From assembly GCA_025141675.1 (NCBI GenBank), contig CP081162.1:56631-120630 (forward strand): a stretch of DNA of 64,000 nucleotides. The letters run 5' to 3'. Shown piece after piece: positions 25,705-34,214 of this stretch; position 1 is the first letter of the stretch, and every line of letters starts with the position of its first letter. The DNA is from Rhodobacteraceae bacterium S2214. GTDB lineage: Bacteria > Pseudomonadota > Alphaproteobacteria > Rhodobacterales > Rhodobacteraceae. The notes below the pieces were generated by a model, which saw nothing but the letters and a program-made list of their open reading frames with translations, did not search any database and was not told where the DNA came from. Both the position numbers and the translations under genes were made by a program.

Positions 25705-27057
25705 ATGAGCGAACGCGAGCTGAACCGCATAGAAGTACTGAGCCAAGTGACACAAGGCCGGATGACGGCAGTGACAGCGGCAAATGTTCTGGGACTGAGC
25801 CGACGACAAGTCCATCGGCTGTTGAAGAGTTTCCAGGCAGAAGGCCCAGCAGTGATCCGTCACAAAGCGCGTGGCCGAAGATCGAACAACAGTATTGATC
25901 CTGCGGTGCTTGAGTTTGCTGTGACGCTGGTCAAAGAGAACTACATCGACTTTGGGCCAACCTTTGCAGCTGAGAAGCTGGCCGAGGATCACGGTCTGAA
26001 GGTATCCCGTGAGACGCTTCGCAAGTTGATGCAGGACGCTGGAATCTGGTTGTCACGCAAACAACGTCGCACATTCCATCAGCCCAGATTGCGCCGGGAA
26101 TGCTTTGGCGAGTTGATCCAGATTGATGGCTCAGATCATCGCTGGTTCGAAAATCGCGGGCCAGCGTGCACTCTGCTCGTTTTCATAGACGATGCGACCA
26201 GTACGTTGATGCAACTGCGGTTTGTGACCTCTGAGAGTACCTTCAGTTACTTTGAAGCGCTGGATCTGTATCTGGCAGCACATGGTCGGCCGGTTGCGTT
26301 CTATTCTGACAAACACACAGTGTTTCGTGTCGCCAATCAGTCGGCCAAATCAGGGCACGGCATGACCCAGTTTGGTCGGGCTTTGAACGCGTTAAACATC
26401 GAGATTCTCTGCGCAAACAGCTCTCAGGCCAAAGGGCGTGTCGAACGCGCCAACCGCACCTTGCAGGATCGTTTGGTTAAAGAACTTAGGCTTGCAGGCA
26501 TCTCAGACATGGAGGAGGCGAATGCGTTCCTGCCCGGCTTCACGGACCGCTATAACGCCAAGTTTGCAAAGGTGCCCCGTCGCGCCGACAACCTGCACCG
26601 TCCGATGAACATCGAACCGGATCGTCTGCGTGACATCTTCTGTTTCAGAGACGAGCGGCTTGTCAGCAAACAACTGGCCTTCTCCTATGAGCGCCAACGT
26701 ATCATCCTGGCCGAGAATGAGATCACCCGCGATCTGCCGGGCAAATATGTGGATACCTTCGCCTTTCCAGACGGCAGCTTGGACATCCGATGGAAAGGCG
26801 TTTCAATCCCTTACACCGTCTTCGACAAGGATCAGCGCGTCACACATGCGGCCATCACTGAGAACAAGCGCCTAGGTGCCGTGCTTGAACACATCAAAGC
26901 TGAACAGGACAAGGCCGCTCCTAAAAAGCGCCGCGCTGGCAAACAGCGCACACGCTACGAGCCAACCGGGCGGCGCAACACAGAAGGTTGGAGTTCAAAG
27001 CTGGCCATTAGAGCCAAAAAGAAACAGGCGGAAGCTACGCAGACAGCAGCAGAATAA
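25705..27057 (+). CDS. ISNCY family transposase (DDE integrase core)
   Basis: 450 residues from ATG 25705, which begins MSERELNRIEVLSQVTQGRM; an upstream in-frame ATG at 25666 lies almost in the terminal repeat. Helix-turn-helix NVLGLSRRQVHRLLKSF, then the DDE core: LIQIDGSDHRWFENRG (first Asp), VAFYSDKHTVFR (second Asp), and QAKGRVERANRTLQDRLVKE (Glu). The C-terminal tail is basic (KAAPKKRRAGKQRTRY). No stops or frameshifts. Confidence 0.9.
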   Translation: MSERELNRIEVLSQVTQGRMTAVTAANVLGLSRRQVHRLLKSFQAEGPAVIRHKARGRRSNNSIDPAVLEFAVTLVKENYIDFGPTFAAEKLAEDHGLKVSRETLRKLMQDAGIWLSRKQRRTFHQPRLRRECFGELIQIDGSDHRWFENRGPACTLLVFIDDATSTLMQLRFVTSESTFSYFEALDLYLAAHGRPVAFYSDKHTVFRVANQSAKSGHGMTQFGRALNALNIEILCANSSQAKGRVERANRTLQDRLVKELRLAGISDMEEANAFLPGFTDRYNAKFAKVPRRADNLHRPMNIEPDRLRDIFCFRDERLVSKQLAFSYERQRIILAENEITRDLPGKYVDTFAFPDGSLDIRWKGVSIPYTVFDKDQRVTHAAITENKRLGAVLEHIKAEQDKAAPKKRRAGKQRTRYEPTGRRNTEGWSSKLAIRAKKKQAEATQTAAE

Positions 27058-27130
27058 CAACGCCCGCATGGCTAGTCCGGGCTGCGATATGTGAAGTCTC
27101 CGCCCTGCCCAGCCATGCTCGAACTCCGCC

Positions 27131-27181
27131 AAGTGGGACATTTCTACTTTGCGCAACGACGGACATTTCTACTTGGTTGCA
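27131..27181 (-). repeat. Right inverted terminus of the ISNCY element
   Basis: Read on the minus strand it gives TGCAACCAAGTAGAAATGTC, then GCAAAGTAGAAATGTCCCAC. It matches the left end in both motif copies. Confidence 0.7.
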
Positions 27182-27200
27182 ATAATAGGGTCCAGATGGT

Positions 27201-28308
27201 GGATTCACAAACGAAGTGCAAATTCTGTATCAAAACAGAGTGCTGCATGGAGGATGTTGAATGGGAACCCACTACTGTCACCTGGGTCTGGAAGAACGCC
27301 GCAAGATTGCCAATTGGCGCGACGCAAAAATGCGGATCTCAGAGATGGCGGATCGTCTAGGTCGCGCTGCATCGACGATCTACCGTGATCTGAGGCGGAA
27401 CCACTTTGATGACAAGGAACCGCCGCACCTGAACGGCTACTATGCTTTGAATGCTCAAGACATATATGAGAAGTGCCGCGCAGTTCATCGCAAGATGGTG
27501 GTTCACCCCGATTTGAAAGCCGCCATCGAAGACCGCCTCAAAGCCGGATGGTCCCCAGAGCAAATCGCTGGCCGGATGCGATTGGAATGTCATCCGATCC
27601 GCGTGAGCCATGAGACGATCTACCGCTTCGCCTATTCCAAGGATGGCCGCGCAGAGCAGTTTTATCGCCACCTGCCCGAGCATCGCAGACGCCGCAGACC
27701 ACGCGGGTATCGACGCCATCAGCGTGGTCATTTCGTTGATACACAAAGCCTGTCACACAGGCCTGACGCATTGCCAAACGTGCAGATTTCGGCCACTGGG
27801 AATGCGATCTGATGATGTTCCGCAAAGAGCATGGAAAGGTGAACGTGACGTCCTCGGTCGAACGCGTCAGCTGTTTTGCCGTCGTCATGCGCAACGAGGA
27901 TCGAACATCCAAGCCGATCATGGAGGCGCTGATCGACGGCCTCGCGCCCCTGCCCTCCGATGCACGCTAGTCAATTACATTTGATCGCGGCACAGAGTTC
28001 TCGGCCTGGAAACGTCTCAAAGATGGGATCGGCGCAGACGCGTGGTTCTGTGATCCGCAAGCGCCCTACCAGAAAGGCACCGTCGAGAACACGAACAATG
28101 GGCTGCGGCGTTACCTGCCCCGATCAACCGAACCGACGGCCCTGACAAATCGATATTTGAGGTCGATTTGCCAGACTCTCAATTCCACCCCGCGCAAGTG
28201 CCTTGGCTACCGGACGCCTGCCGGAGTCTTCGAAGGCAAGCTGATGGAAATACAGAACCCGTTGGAGTAAAAGAGAAAATCAGGAACTGCACTTCAACGT
28301 GAGTTCAC
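27201..28308 (+). mobile_element. IS30 family insertion sequence, transposase frameshifted
   Basis: Inverted termini are visible at 27201-27227 (ending ACGAAGTGCAAATTCTG) and 28281-28308 (minus strand GTTGAAGTGCAGTTCCTG). The transposase gene between them is broken. Confidence 0.75.
27261..28270 (+). pseudogene. IS30 family transposase, frameshifted and interrupted
   Basis: The N-terminal 165 or so residues are normal IS30: YCHLGLEERRKIANWRDAKM, RLGRAASTIYRDLRRNHFDD, GWSPEQIAGRMRLE and HETIYRFAYS. A frameshift near 27730-27790 moves the catalytic part to another frame (GHWECDLMMFRKEHGKVNVT, ERVSCFAVVMRNEDRTSKPI). An in-frame TAG near 27970 interrupts it just before FDRGTEFSAWKRL. The end (QAPYQKGTVENTNNGLRRYL, ending TAA at 28268) still matches the family. 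Confidence 0.85.
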
Positions 28309-28366
28309 ATGGGGCGCGCACAATCGCTCGGGCAAGGCTGACAATGCCCAGTCTTGCACCTTAACT

Positions 28367-29221
28367 TTATGTCAGGAATTGATCGACAACCTGCGCCTGT
28401 TGCTTGAGGCCGTCTGGGTCAAGGCTTGTCTTAAGCTTGGTGAAGGTTTCAGCCCATTCGGATGTACGGACGCGGATTGGTGGCTGCTGTGCGTCCATCA
28501 CTTGCATAACGACCGCGGCGACTTCATCGGCGGTTTGATAGATGCCTGTGTCCTGACGGTTTTGCGCACCTGCGACGTATTTCTGAAGGATTGGAAGATA
28601 TTCGTCCTCTAACATGCCGCCAGTCTGCGCCATCTGTTCCATCACGGAATTGGCGAATTCCGAAGTGATACCGCCCGGTTCGACAGCCGTGAAATGGATG
28701 CCGAAGGACGGCGTGATATAGCTGGCCATCGATTCCGTTAGGCCTTCAACCGCAAATTTCGCGCCGCAATAGATTTCGTTAAACGGCTGGCCGACCAATC
28801 CGCCGACAGAACTGATGTTGATGACATGACCGGCACGGGCCTTGCGCATAAAGGGCATGACGGCCTTCGTGCAGCGTGCAACGCCCATATAGTTGACGTC
28901 CAAGATCTTTTGAATGTCGGCTTCTTCGGCCTGTTCCAGGCTGCGGGCGTAACCCATGCCTGCGTTGTTGATAAGCACATCAATGCGGCCTTGTTCTGCA
29001 ATGACCGTTTCGACTGCAGCGTTGATCGAGGACATGTCTTGTACATCCAGTCGTAATACGCGAAGCGACACGCCAGCCGCTTCCGCCGATGTATCAAGAG
29101 CAGTGCGTTTTCCGGTGTTGCGCATCGTCGCATAGACTGTGTGGCCTGCTTGCGCGGCCTGAACAGCGGTGGCAATGCCAAGCCCCGTAGAGGTGCCCGT
29201 AATAAGAACAATTTTTGACAT
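28367..29221 (-). CDS. Short-chain dehydrogenase/reductase (SDR)
   Basis: 284 residues from ATG 29221, preceded by GAAAGGA. Classical SDR: cofactor motif TGTSTGLG near residue 8, NNAG (VLINNAGMGYARS), catalytic Ser in NISSVGGLVG, and YCGAK (Tyr-x-x-x-Lys). The cofactor preference looks NADP-type because an Arg follows the second strand (YATMRNTGKR). The substrate is unknown. It lies 16 bases after the tetR gene on the same strand and is probably under its control. Confidence 0.85.
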   Translation of the reverse strand: MSKIVLITGTSTGLGIATAVQAAQAGHTVYATMRNTGKRTALDTSAEAAGVSLRVLRLDVQDMSSINAAVETVIAEQGRIDVLINNAGMGYARSLEQAEEADIQKILDVNYMGVARCTKAVMPFMRKARAGHVINISSVGGLVGQPFNEIYCGAKFAVEGLTESMASYITPSFGIHFTAVEPGGITSEFANSVMEQMAQTGGMLEDEYLPILQKYVAGAQNRQDTGIYQTADEVAAVVMQVMDAQQPPIRVRTSEWAETFTKLKTSLDPDGLKQQAQVVDQFLT

Positions 29222-29237
29222 GACTTGATCCTTTCGA

Positions 29238-29813
29238 TCAGTTTTTCGCGATAGATAGCCAGACCCGATCAAAGGTCTGGACAATCAGATTTTCAGGGAT
29301 GGGTTCGCCAGACAGTACCGCGCGTCGCGCAAGCTGCATGGCCGGTGCCACCAGCAAAAGCGAAAGCAGCTCGGTATCAAGATCGACCAAAGTGCCATCG
29401 TCGACACCGCGTTTGAGACGTGCGGCGATATCTTTGGCAAAACCGTCAACGGTGGCTTGTTCATCAGGCGATAGAATTTTGGCGGCGTTGGCGTATTCGA
29501 GGAACAAGAAATCTTGCGGACGTTCACGTACAAAACGGAACATAGCGAACCACATGTTCCGCACGCGTTGTGCGCTATCTGTTGCGTTTCCGTCTTCTGT
29601 AATGGCGCTGTGAAACTCTGCCTTAAGTTCCATATAGACTTGGCGCAGCATGTCGTCCTTGTTTTCAAAATGAACGTAAACAGTGCCTGCGGAAATTTTG
29701 GCACGCTTGACGATACCTGCGACGTTCACCGCCGCGATCCCTTTTTCAACCACTTCCGCGACAAGCGCATCGCGAATTTTTGCTCTGGTTACTGGCTTGG
29801 CAGGTTTCGGCAT
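29238..29813 (-). CDS. TetR/AcrR family regulator
   Basis: 191 residues. The N-terminal TetR helix-turn-helix is clear: VNVAGIVKRAKISAGTVYVH followed by FENKDDMLRQVYM. The C-terminal ligand domain resembles the group with LEYANAAKILSPDEQATVDG. It is followed by the SDR gene. A perfect 20-base palindrome lies 28 bases upstream of its start, indicating autoregulation. Confidence 0.9.
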   Translation of the reverse strand: MPKPAKPVTRAKIRDALVAEVVEKGIAAVNVAGIVKRAKISAGTVYVHFENKDDMLRQVYMELKAEFHSAITEDGNATDSAQRVRNMWFAMFRFVRERPQDFLFLEYANAAKILSPDEQATVDGFAKDIAARLKRGVDDGTLVDLDTELLSLLLVAPAMQLARRAVLSGEPIPENLIVQTFDRVWLSIAKN

Positions 29814-29840
29814 GGGTCACCCTTTCATGCCTTCAATTAG

Positions 29841-29860
29841 GATAATGAATATTCATTATC
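29841..29860. promoter_or_regulatory. Palindromic operator upstream of the tetR-SDR unit
   Basis: GATAATGAATATTCATTATC is a perfect 20-base palindrome located 28 bases before the tetR start codon. Its size and symmetry suit a TetR dimer pair. Binding is inferred. Confidence 0.7.
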
Positions 29861-30066
29861 AAGTAGAGCGAACGATTTTTGTGGCTTTCTTTTGGTTGAG
29901 AAGGACAGCGCGTCGCGGCTCATCAAGCGTCACTGGCAACCGCAAATATCTTTTTGCGAAGGTCCAGATCGGACAAAATTATGCCAATATTTATAGATAT
30001 ACGGCGCACAGGCGTAAATTAATGCGCACTGCGTAGTTATTCAGAGTTGAGCAAGGGTTAATAGAA

Positions 30067-30792
30067 ATGAAGAAGATCTCGGCATTCGCCATCCTACCGT
30101 TTTTATTGATCAATTCCGGCGCCCAAGCCGATCAGAACGTCCCCACCCCAGAACTACATCGCTTAGGCATGACACTTTACATCGAAAATTGTGCGATCTG
30201 TCATGGTGCAACGGGCGCTGGCGATGGTGTTATGGCGGCCCAATTTGCGCCTGCCCCGCGTGATTTCACAGGCGGCGTTTTCAAGTTTGGCACAACCGGC
30301 CTAGGCGACTTTCCAGCACGCGCAGACATCACAAAAATCATTGAAACGGGAATCGAAGGGTCATTCGGTCGGACCATGCCCGCCTTTACCGATTTCACAC
30401 TCAGTGAACGGCTGGCTCTGGCCGAAGTTATCCGTCAATTCGCTGACATAACAGCATATGGCGAACCGATAGAAGACATCGTCGTCCCTGCAAGTCTTGA
30501 TATCGATCGCGGTATGGAACTGTACGAAAGTCTTGATTGTTCAAGTTGCCATGGCGCTACTGGTCAAGGCGACGGCGTTCTTTCCGCACCGCTAAAGGAC
30601 ATGAGCGGCGCAAGCATTTCGCCTGCAGACCTGACGGTGGGTACGTTCAAAGGGGGGCGTGATCCACAAGATGTGTTTATGCGCCTTTATCGCGGGATTC
30701 CGGGCACACCCATGCCATCATTCGGTCAGAATGTTAACGTAGACGATCTCTGGAATCTTACAGGTGCTGTCATTGCCCTGAGTGAAAATTAA
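30067..30792 (+). CDS. Diheme cytochrome c
   Basis: 241 residues. Signal peptide MKKISAFAILPFLLINSGAQ, cleaved before ADQN. Two class I heme motifs: CAICH (residues 42-46) and CSSCH (159-163). Each is followed by GATGxGDG and by a Met-containing loop (TMPAF and TPMPSF) that can serve as axial ligand. It would act as a periplasmic electron carrier. It is the first gene of a three-gene unit with a Tat-exported protein and a MauG-type peroxidase, so it probably passes electrons to or from them. Confidence 0.9.
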   Translation: MKKISAFAILPFLLINSGAQADQNVPTPELHRLGMTLYIENCAICHGATGAGDGVMAAQFAPAPRDFTGGVFKFGTTGLGDFPARADITKIIETGIEGSFGRTMPAFTDFTLSERLALAEVIRQFADITAYGEPIEDIVVPASLDIDRGMELYESLDCSSCHGATGQGDGVLSAPLKDMSGASISPADLTVGTFKGGRDPQDVFMRLYRGIPGTPMPSFGQNVNVDDLWNLTGAVIALSEN

Positions 30793-30815
30793 TAACTATT
30801 TTTGAGGTTAGTGTG

Positions 30816-31577
30816 ATGGAAATGAATAGACGTTCGCTTATCAAGGGCGGCGCTTCTACACTTTTTGCAGCCGGTCTTGGCACGGGAATCTATGCCGCTA
30901 CCCCCGCATACAATGAAACTGGTACGCCGCAATCTGCGGGTCGGGTCTCTGGTCAGCTGAAATATGCAGGCAACGGCGAATTTGTCCCTAGTTTTCCTGT
31001 CATCAAGGATCACGATATTTGCGGCGTCGATGATCGCGAACCCAAAGCTTTGCGTGTTTCGGACGACGGCGAGCTTGGCGATTGTGTTGTCGAAATTAAG
31101 GGCGTCACCGCAGGCAAAAACTGGGACCCGATTTTTAATCACGGAAAGATCTACCAGATCGACTGCAGCTTCCAGCCTTATGTGCAGATCATCCGCAGCA
31201 GCGCCTACGTCGATGTCCACAACTTCGATCCGATCCTGCACAACATCCACGCATACGAAGTGTTCAACGGGACACGTCGGTCCATGTTCAACTTCGCGCA
31301 GCCAGAGGCCGGTTTGGTTGACCGCGTCGATCTGAACCTGCGGCGTGGTAATCTGATGATGATCGATTGCAACGCACACAACTGGATGGCGGCTTGGGTC
31401 TACACATCGACTAGCCCGTATCTGTCTGTGACCAGTGTCGATGGTCGGTTCGATATTCCTGATATCCCGCCGGGCCAGTACGTCCTGTCAATTTGGCACC
31501 CTCTGTTGGGTGAAAAGACTGCGAACCTGAGCGTCGCCGCGAATGCGGATTTGAAGCTCGATCTCGTTCTCACTTAA
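30816..31577 (+). CDS. Tat-exported beta-sandwich protein (cupredoxin/carboxypeptidase-regulatory-like)
   Basis: 253 residues from ATG 30816, with GAGG eight bases upstream; a GTG at 30813 is possible. Tat signal NRRSLIKGGASTLFAAGLGT. The mature part has a His-containing loop (NFDPILHNIHAYEVF), a Cys-x-x-His patch (MMIDCNAHNWMAAW) and a C-terminal carboxypeptidase-regulatory-like domain (GRFDIPDIPPGQYVLSIWHP). The His/Cys/Met set resembles a cupredoxin copper site but the arrangement is only suggestive. It lies between cytochrome and peroxidase genes, so a periplasmic redox role is likely. Confidence 0.65.
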   Translation: MEMNRRSLIKGGASTLFAAGLGTGIYAATPAYNETGTPQSAGRVSGQLKYAGNGEFVPSFPVIKDHDICGVDDREPKALRVSDDGELGDCVVEIKGVTAGKNWDPIFNHGKIYQIDCSFQPYVQIIRSSAYVDVHNFDPILHNIHAYEVFNGTRRSMFNFAQPEAGLVDRVDLNLRRGNLMMIDCNAHNWMAAWVYTSTSPYLSVTSVDGRFDIPDIPPGQYVLSIWHPLLGEKTANLSVAANADLKLDLVLT

Positions 31578-31591
31578 GTGGAGTAAAGCAA

Positions 31592-33019
31592 ATGTTAACA
31601 CGTATCCTGACACTCGTAGCGCTTGCCGCAGCATCTTCCGCTGCTGCCGAAACAGACCGCATCATGAAACTGCCGCCGTTGCCAGTCAGTGCAACACCCG
31701 AAAAAGACGAGGCCATGGTTGAACTTGGCCGCTTGTTGTTCTTCGATCCACGCCTGTCAGGCGACAGTTCGACGTCCTGCGCAAGCTGTCACGCTCCGGA
31801 ATACGGTTACGGCGATGGTGCCGAACTTAGCCGTGGCTATCCCGGCACGAAACATTGGCGCAACGCCCAAACTTTGGTGAATTCGGCCTATCTGACCAAC
31901 GGCCTGCATTGGGACGGTTCAGTTGGGTCGTTGTTGCACCAAGTTCCGGGCGCGATGGGAACGGCTTTTGCCGCCAACATCGACGTCACAATGGCTGAAG
32001 AGCGGATGAAGCAAATTCCGGAATACCGGAACCGCTTTCTTGAAATTTGGGGCGAAGACCCAACCATCGAACAAATTACCCAAGCTATTGCAGCTTATGA
32101 ACATTCCTTGGTTTCTGCGGACAGCCCATTCGACCGTTTTGCTGCTGGCGACGTGTTTGGATTTAGCCCAGAAGCCGCCCGTGGTCAGGTGATTTTCGCG
32201 GGCAAAGGGAATTGCGTATCGTGCCATAACGGCGCTTTGGCCACTGACGAAGATTTCCACAACACAAGCGTGCCGCGCAATCCGGAATTCTTGGAAGATC
32301 CGCTTGTTCAGGTGACATTCCGGTCCGCGATGCGCGGTTTCGGTGTCGCGAAGGAAGTCTATGAAGGCCTTGATCGTGACCCTGGCCTATATGCGGTGAC
32401 CCAAAACGACGAAGACATGGGCAAGTTCCGCACACCGCCGTTGCGGTATCTGACCTTTACGGCCCCATACATGCATAACGGCATTTTCTATACGCTGGAC
32501 GAGGTCGTGAACTTCTACGACGCAGGCGGCACCGAAGACGTCTTTGGCACAAAATCTGCCATGATCGAACCGCTTGGCCTGACTGATCAAGAAAAATCCG
32601 ATCTGGTTGCGTTTCTTGAAAGCCTCTCTGGTACAGAGATCGTCGAAACATACCCTGATCTGCCCGATTACGAAACGGTCGCGGTTGCAGTGAAGACATC
32701 AGCGGGTGCCGGTGATTTTGCCGCAAACGCATCGACAGCAACGCCGGCGGCGGTTGCAGAAACACCAGCTGAAAGCAGTTTCTCTTCCACCAGCGCCGGA
32801 CTTGTCATCGACATGTCCAGCGGAACCGCGCCAACTGCGGAACCGTCATCTGGTCGCCGCGAAGTGATCGTTCAGGTTGGTGACAACCTTGGCATTATTG
32901 CGCAGCGTGAATATGGCGATGTGCTGCGGTACCAAGATATTTATGAGGCGAACAAAGACCTTATCAGCGATCCGTCGAATTTGGCGGTTGGCACAGTTCT
33001 GGTCATCCCTGAACTATAA
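31592..33019 (+). CDS. MauG/cytochrome c peroxidase-like diheme protein with C-terminal LysM-like domain
   Basis: 475 residues. Signal peptide to about residue 19. Two heme motifs: CASCH (63-67) and CVSCH (208-212). The family blocks RLLFFDPRLSGDSSTSCASC, AMGTAFAANIDVTMAEERMK, KFRTPPLRYLTFTAPYMHNG and NFYDAGG are present, giving a full CCP/MauG core to about residue 355. A Thr/Ser/Ala linker follows, and the last 53 residues are LysM-like: REVIVQVGDNLGIIAQREYG, then YQDIYEANKDLISDPSNLAV. CCP proteins do not normally carry this tail; it may bind peptidoglycan and anchor the enzyme in the periplasm. Confidence 0.85.
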   Translation: MLTRILTLVALAAASSAAAETDRIMKLPPLPVSATPEKDEAMVELGRLLFFDPRLSGDSSTSCASCHAPEYGYGDGAELSRGYPGTKHWRNAQTLVNSAYLTNGLHWDGSVGSLLHQVPGAMGTAFAANIDVTMAEERMKQIPEYRNRFLEIWGEDPTIEQITQAIAAYEHSLVSADSPFDRFAAGDVFGFSPEAARGQVIFAGKGNCVSCHNGALATDEDFHNTSVPRNPEFLEDPLVQVTFRSAMRGFGVAKEVYEGLDRDPGLYAVTQNDEDMGKFRTPPLRYLTFTAPYMHNGIFYTLDEVVNFYDAGGTEDVFGTKSAMIEPLGLTDQEKSDLVAFLESLSGTEIVETYPDLPDYETVAVAVKTSAGAGDFAANASTATPAAVAETPAESSFSSTSAGLVIDMSSGTAPTAEPSSGRREVIVQVGDNLGIIAQREYGDVLRYQDIYEANKDLISDPSNLAVGTVLVIPEL

Positions 33020-33096
33020 GTTTGGGCTGCCTTGGGCGCGAACAAAGTTGCGACATCGATTGATCGCGCGACCCCACAAACACGTAAGAACGTAAC

Positions 33097-33125
33097 TTTG
33101 GGCCACCTCGAACGGGTGGCCCAAA
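33097..33125. terminator. Bidirectional terminator hairpin
   Basis: Arms TTTGGGCCACC (33097-33107) and GGTGGCCCAAA (33115-33125) pair perfectly around a 7-base loop. It lies between the convergent peroxidase and araC-type genes and should end both transcripts. Confidence 0.8.
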
Positions 33126-33179
33126 TTGCGTTGTGCAGGCGTTTGTCATCAGAGCGGCGGTTCCCAAGACCGGGCGATA

Positions 33180-34088
33180 TTAGGATTGCTGCGCCGTTCT
33201 GAATGTCCGTGGCGATAGCCCGGCTTGGCTTTCGAAAGCGCGTGTGAAAGCACTGCGCGATGCGAAGCCCACCATTTCTGCGATACGTTTCACCGGCAGA
33301 TCTGTGTCGCGCAGTAGGACGCCAGCACGGCGCATACGCAGTTCGCGTAGTAACTTCATCGGTCCTGATCCGTATGCAGCGGCAAAGCGTTTGGCAAAGG
33401 CAGATCGGCTCATCCGGACGCTGTCAGCAAGGCTTTCGACGGTGTGCGGATCGCCCGGCGCATCCAACATCAGCCGTAGCGCATTCCAGACCGACGGATC
33501 GGCAAGCGCTGCCATCCATTGAAATGCAGCATCCTGTGATGACAGGCGTTCGCGCAGCATCGCGATCATACATTGCATCAGCAAAGCTTTGATCATCGCG
33601 CGGCTTCCCAACCCCGGATGGGACAGTTCGTGCAACAACATCTGCAGAGTAGGCCGCATGCGGTGGGACGACGATACATGTTCCACCAATGGTTCTTTGA
33701 TCAGGTCGATGATGTCGGTGACACCGCGCAATCCGACGCCAACATGGGCGCAAAGCGCGGTCATCTGCCCCGCTTGTGTTTCGCAAGTTCCCGCCATCAG
33801 ACGCGACAGGTTCATCTCGGCAGGTTTGCAATCGGGGATAGGGTCCCCGCCGGTGCCAAAGTTGTTCAGGGTATGCTTCTGGAGTGCCGGAATAAAGACA
33901 AGCGAACCACGCGCGACTTTCAAAGGCGGCCGCGATTTGAACGTGATCTCCCCATCACCTGACAGAATGTAATGCAGTGTCGCCGATGCATCGCGCCCCA
34001 GCCCAAGGCTGCACGCCCCGCTAAGTTCGCACAGGGCAAATGGATCGGTCTTAATCTCAAGTTCATCGAATATGTGATCGTATCTCAT
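33180..34088 (-). CDS. AraC family regulator with cupin-type sensor domain
   Basis: 302 residues from ATG 34088 (MRYDHIFDELEIKTDPFALC). A longer frame extending upstream only mirrors the divergent hydrolase gene. The N-terminal two-thirds match the Cupin_6 sensor type (GSLVFIPALQKHTLNNFGTG, then HELSHPGLGSRAMIKALLMQ). The C-terminal AraC DNA-binding domain has two helix-turn-helix units (LADSVRMSRSAFAKRFAAAY and IAEMVGFASRSAFTRAFESQ). It is divergent from the Tat-exported hydrolase gene, 126 bases away, and is its probable regulator. Confidence 0.85.
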   Translation of the reverse strand: MRYDHIFDELEIKTDPFALCELSGACSLGLGRDASATLHYILSGDGEITFKSRPPLKVARGSLVFIPALQKHTLNNFGTGGDPIPDCKPAEMNLSRLMAGTCETQAGQMTALCAHVGVGLRGVTDIIDLIKEPLVEHVSSSHRMRPTLQMLLHELSHPGLGSRAMIKALLMQCMIAMLRERLSSQDAAFQWMAALADPSVWNALRLMLDAPGDPHTVESLADSVRMSRSAFAKRFAAAYGSGPMKLLRELRMRRAGVLLRDTDLPVKRIAEMVGFASRSAFTRAFESQAGLSPRTFRTAQQS

Positions 34089-34214
34089 GCCCAGATTCTT
34101 AACCGCATTCTGGACGAAAGGGCACCCAATTCGAAGCAAGGGTACATTTCGAAGACGTAAAGGCACATGGGGGGCCATAGCTTCATGTAACACAAGCACT
34201 GAAAGGAACAGACT

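Larger units (their letters stand above)
25614..27181 (+). mobile_element. ISNCY-type insertion sequence, complete
   Basis: A full-length transposase gene lies between matching inverted termini of about 47-51 bases (25614-25660 and 27131-27181). Each end has two copies of a CAAAGTAGAAnTGTC-like motif, giving the shared inner part GCAAAGTAGAA-n-TGTC-n-CACTT. The structure looks intact and potentially active. It ends about 20 bases before the IS30 element. Confidence 0.8.

Noticed and set aside
30789..31379. 196-codon open frame on the minus strand
   Set aside because: Antisense to the Tat-exported protein, whose signal and motifs are clear.
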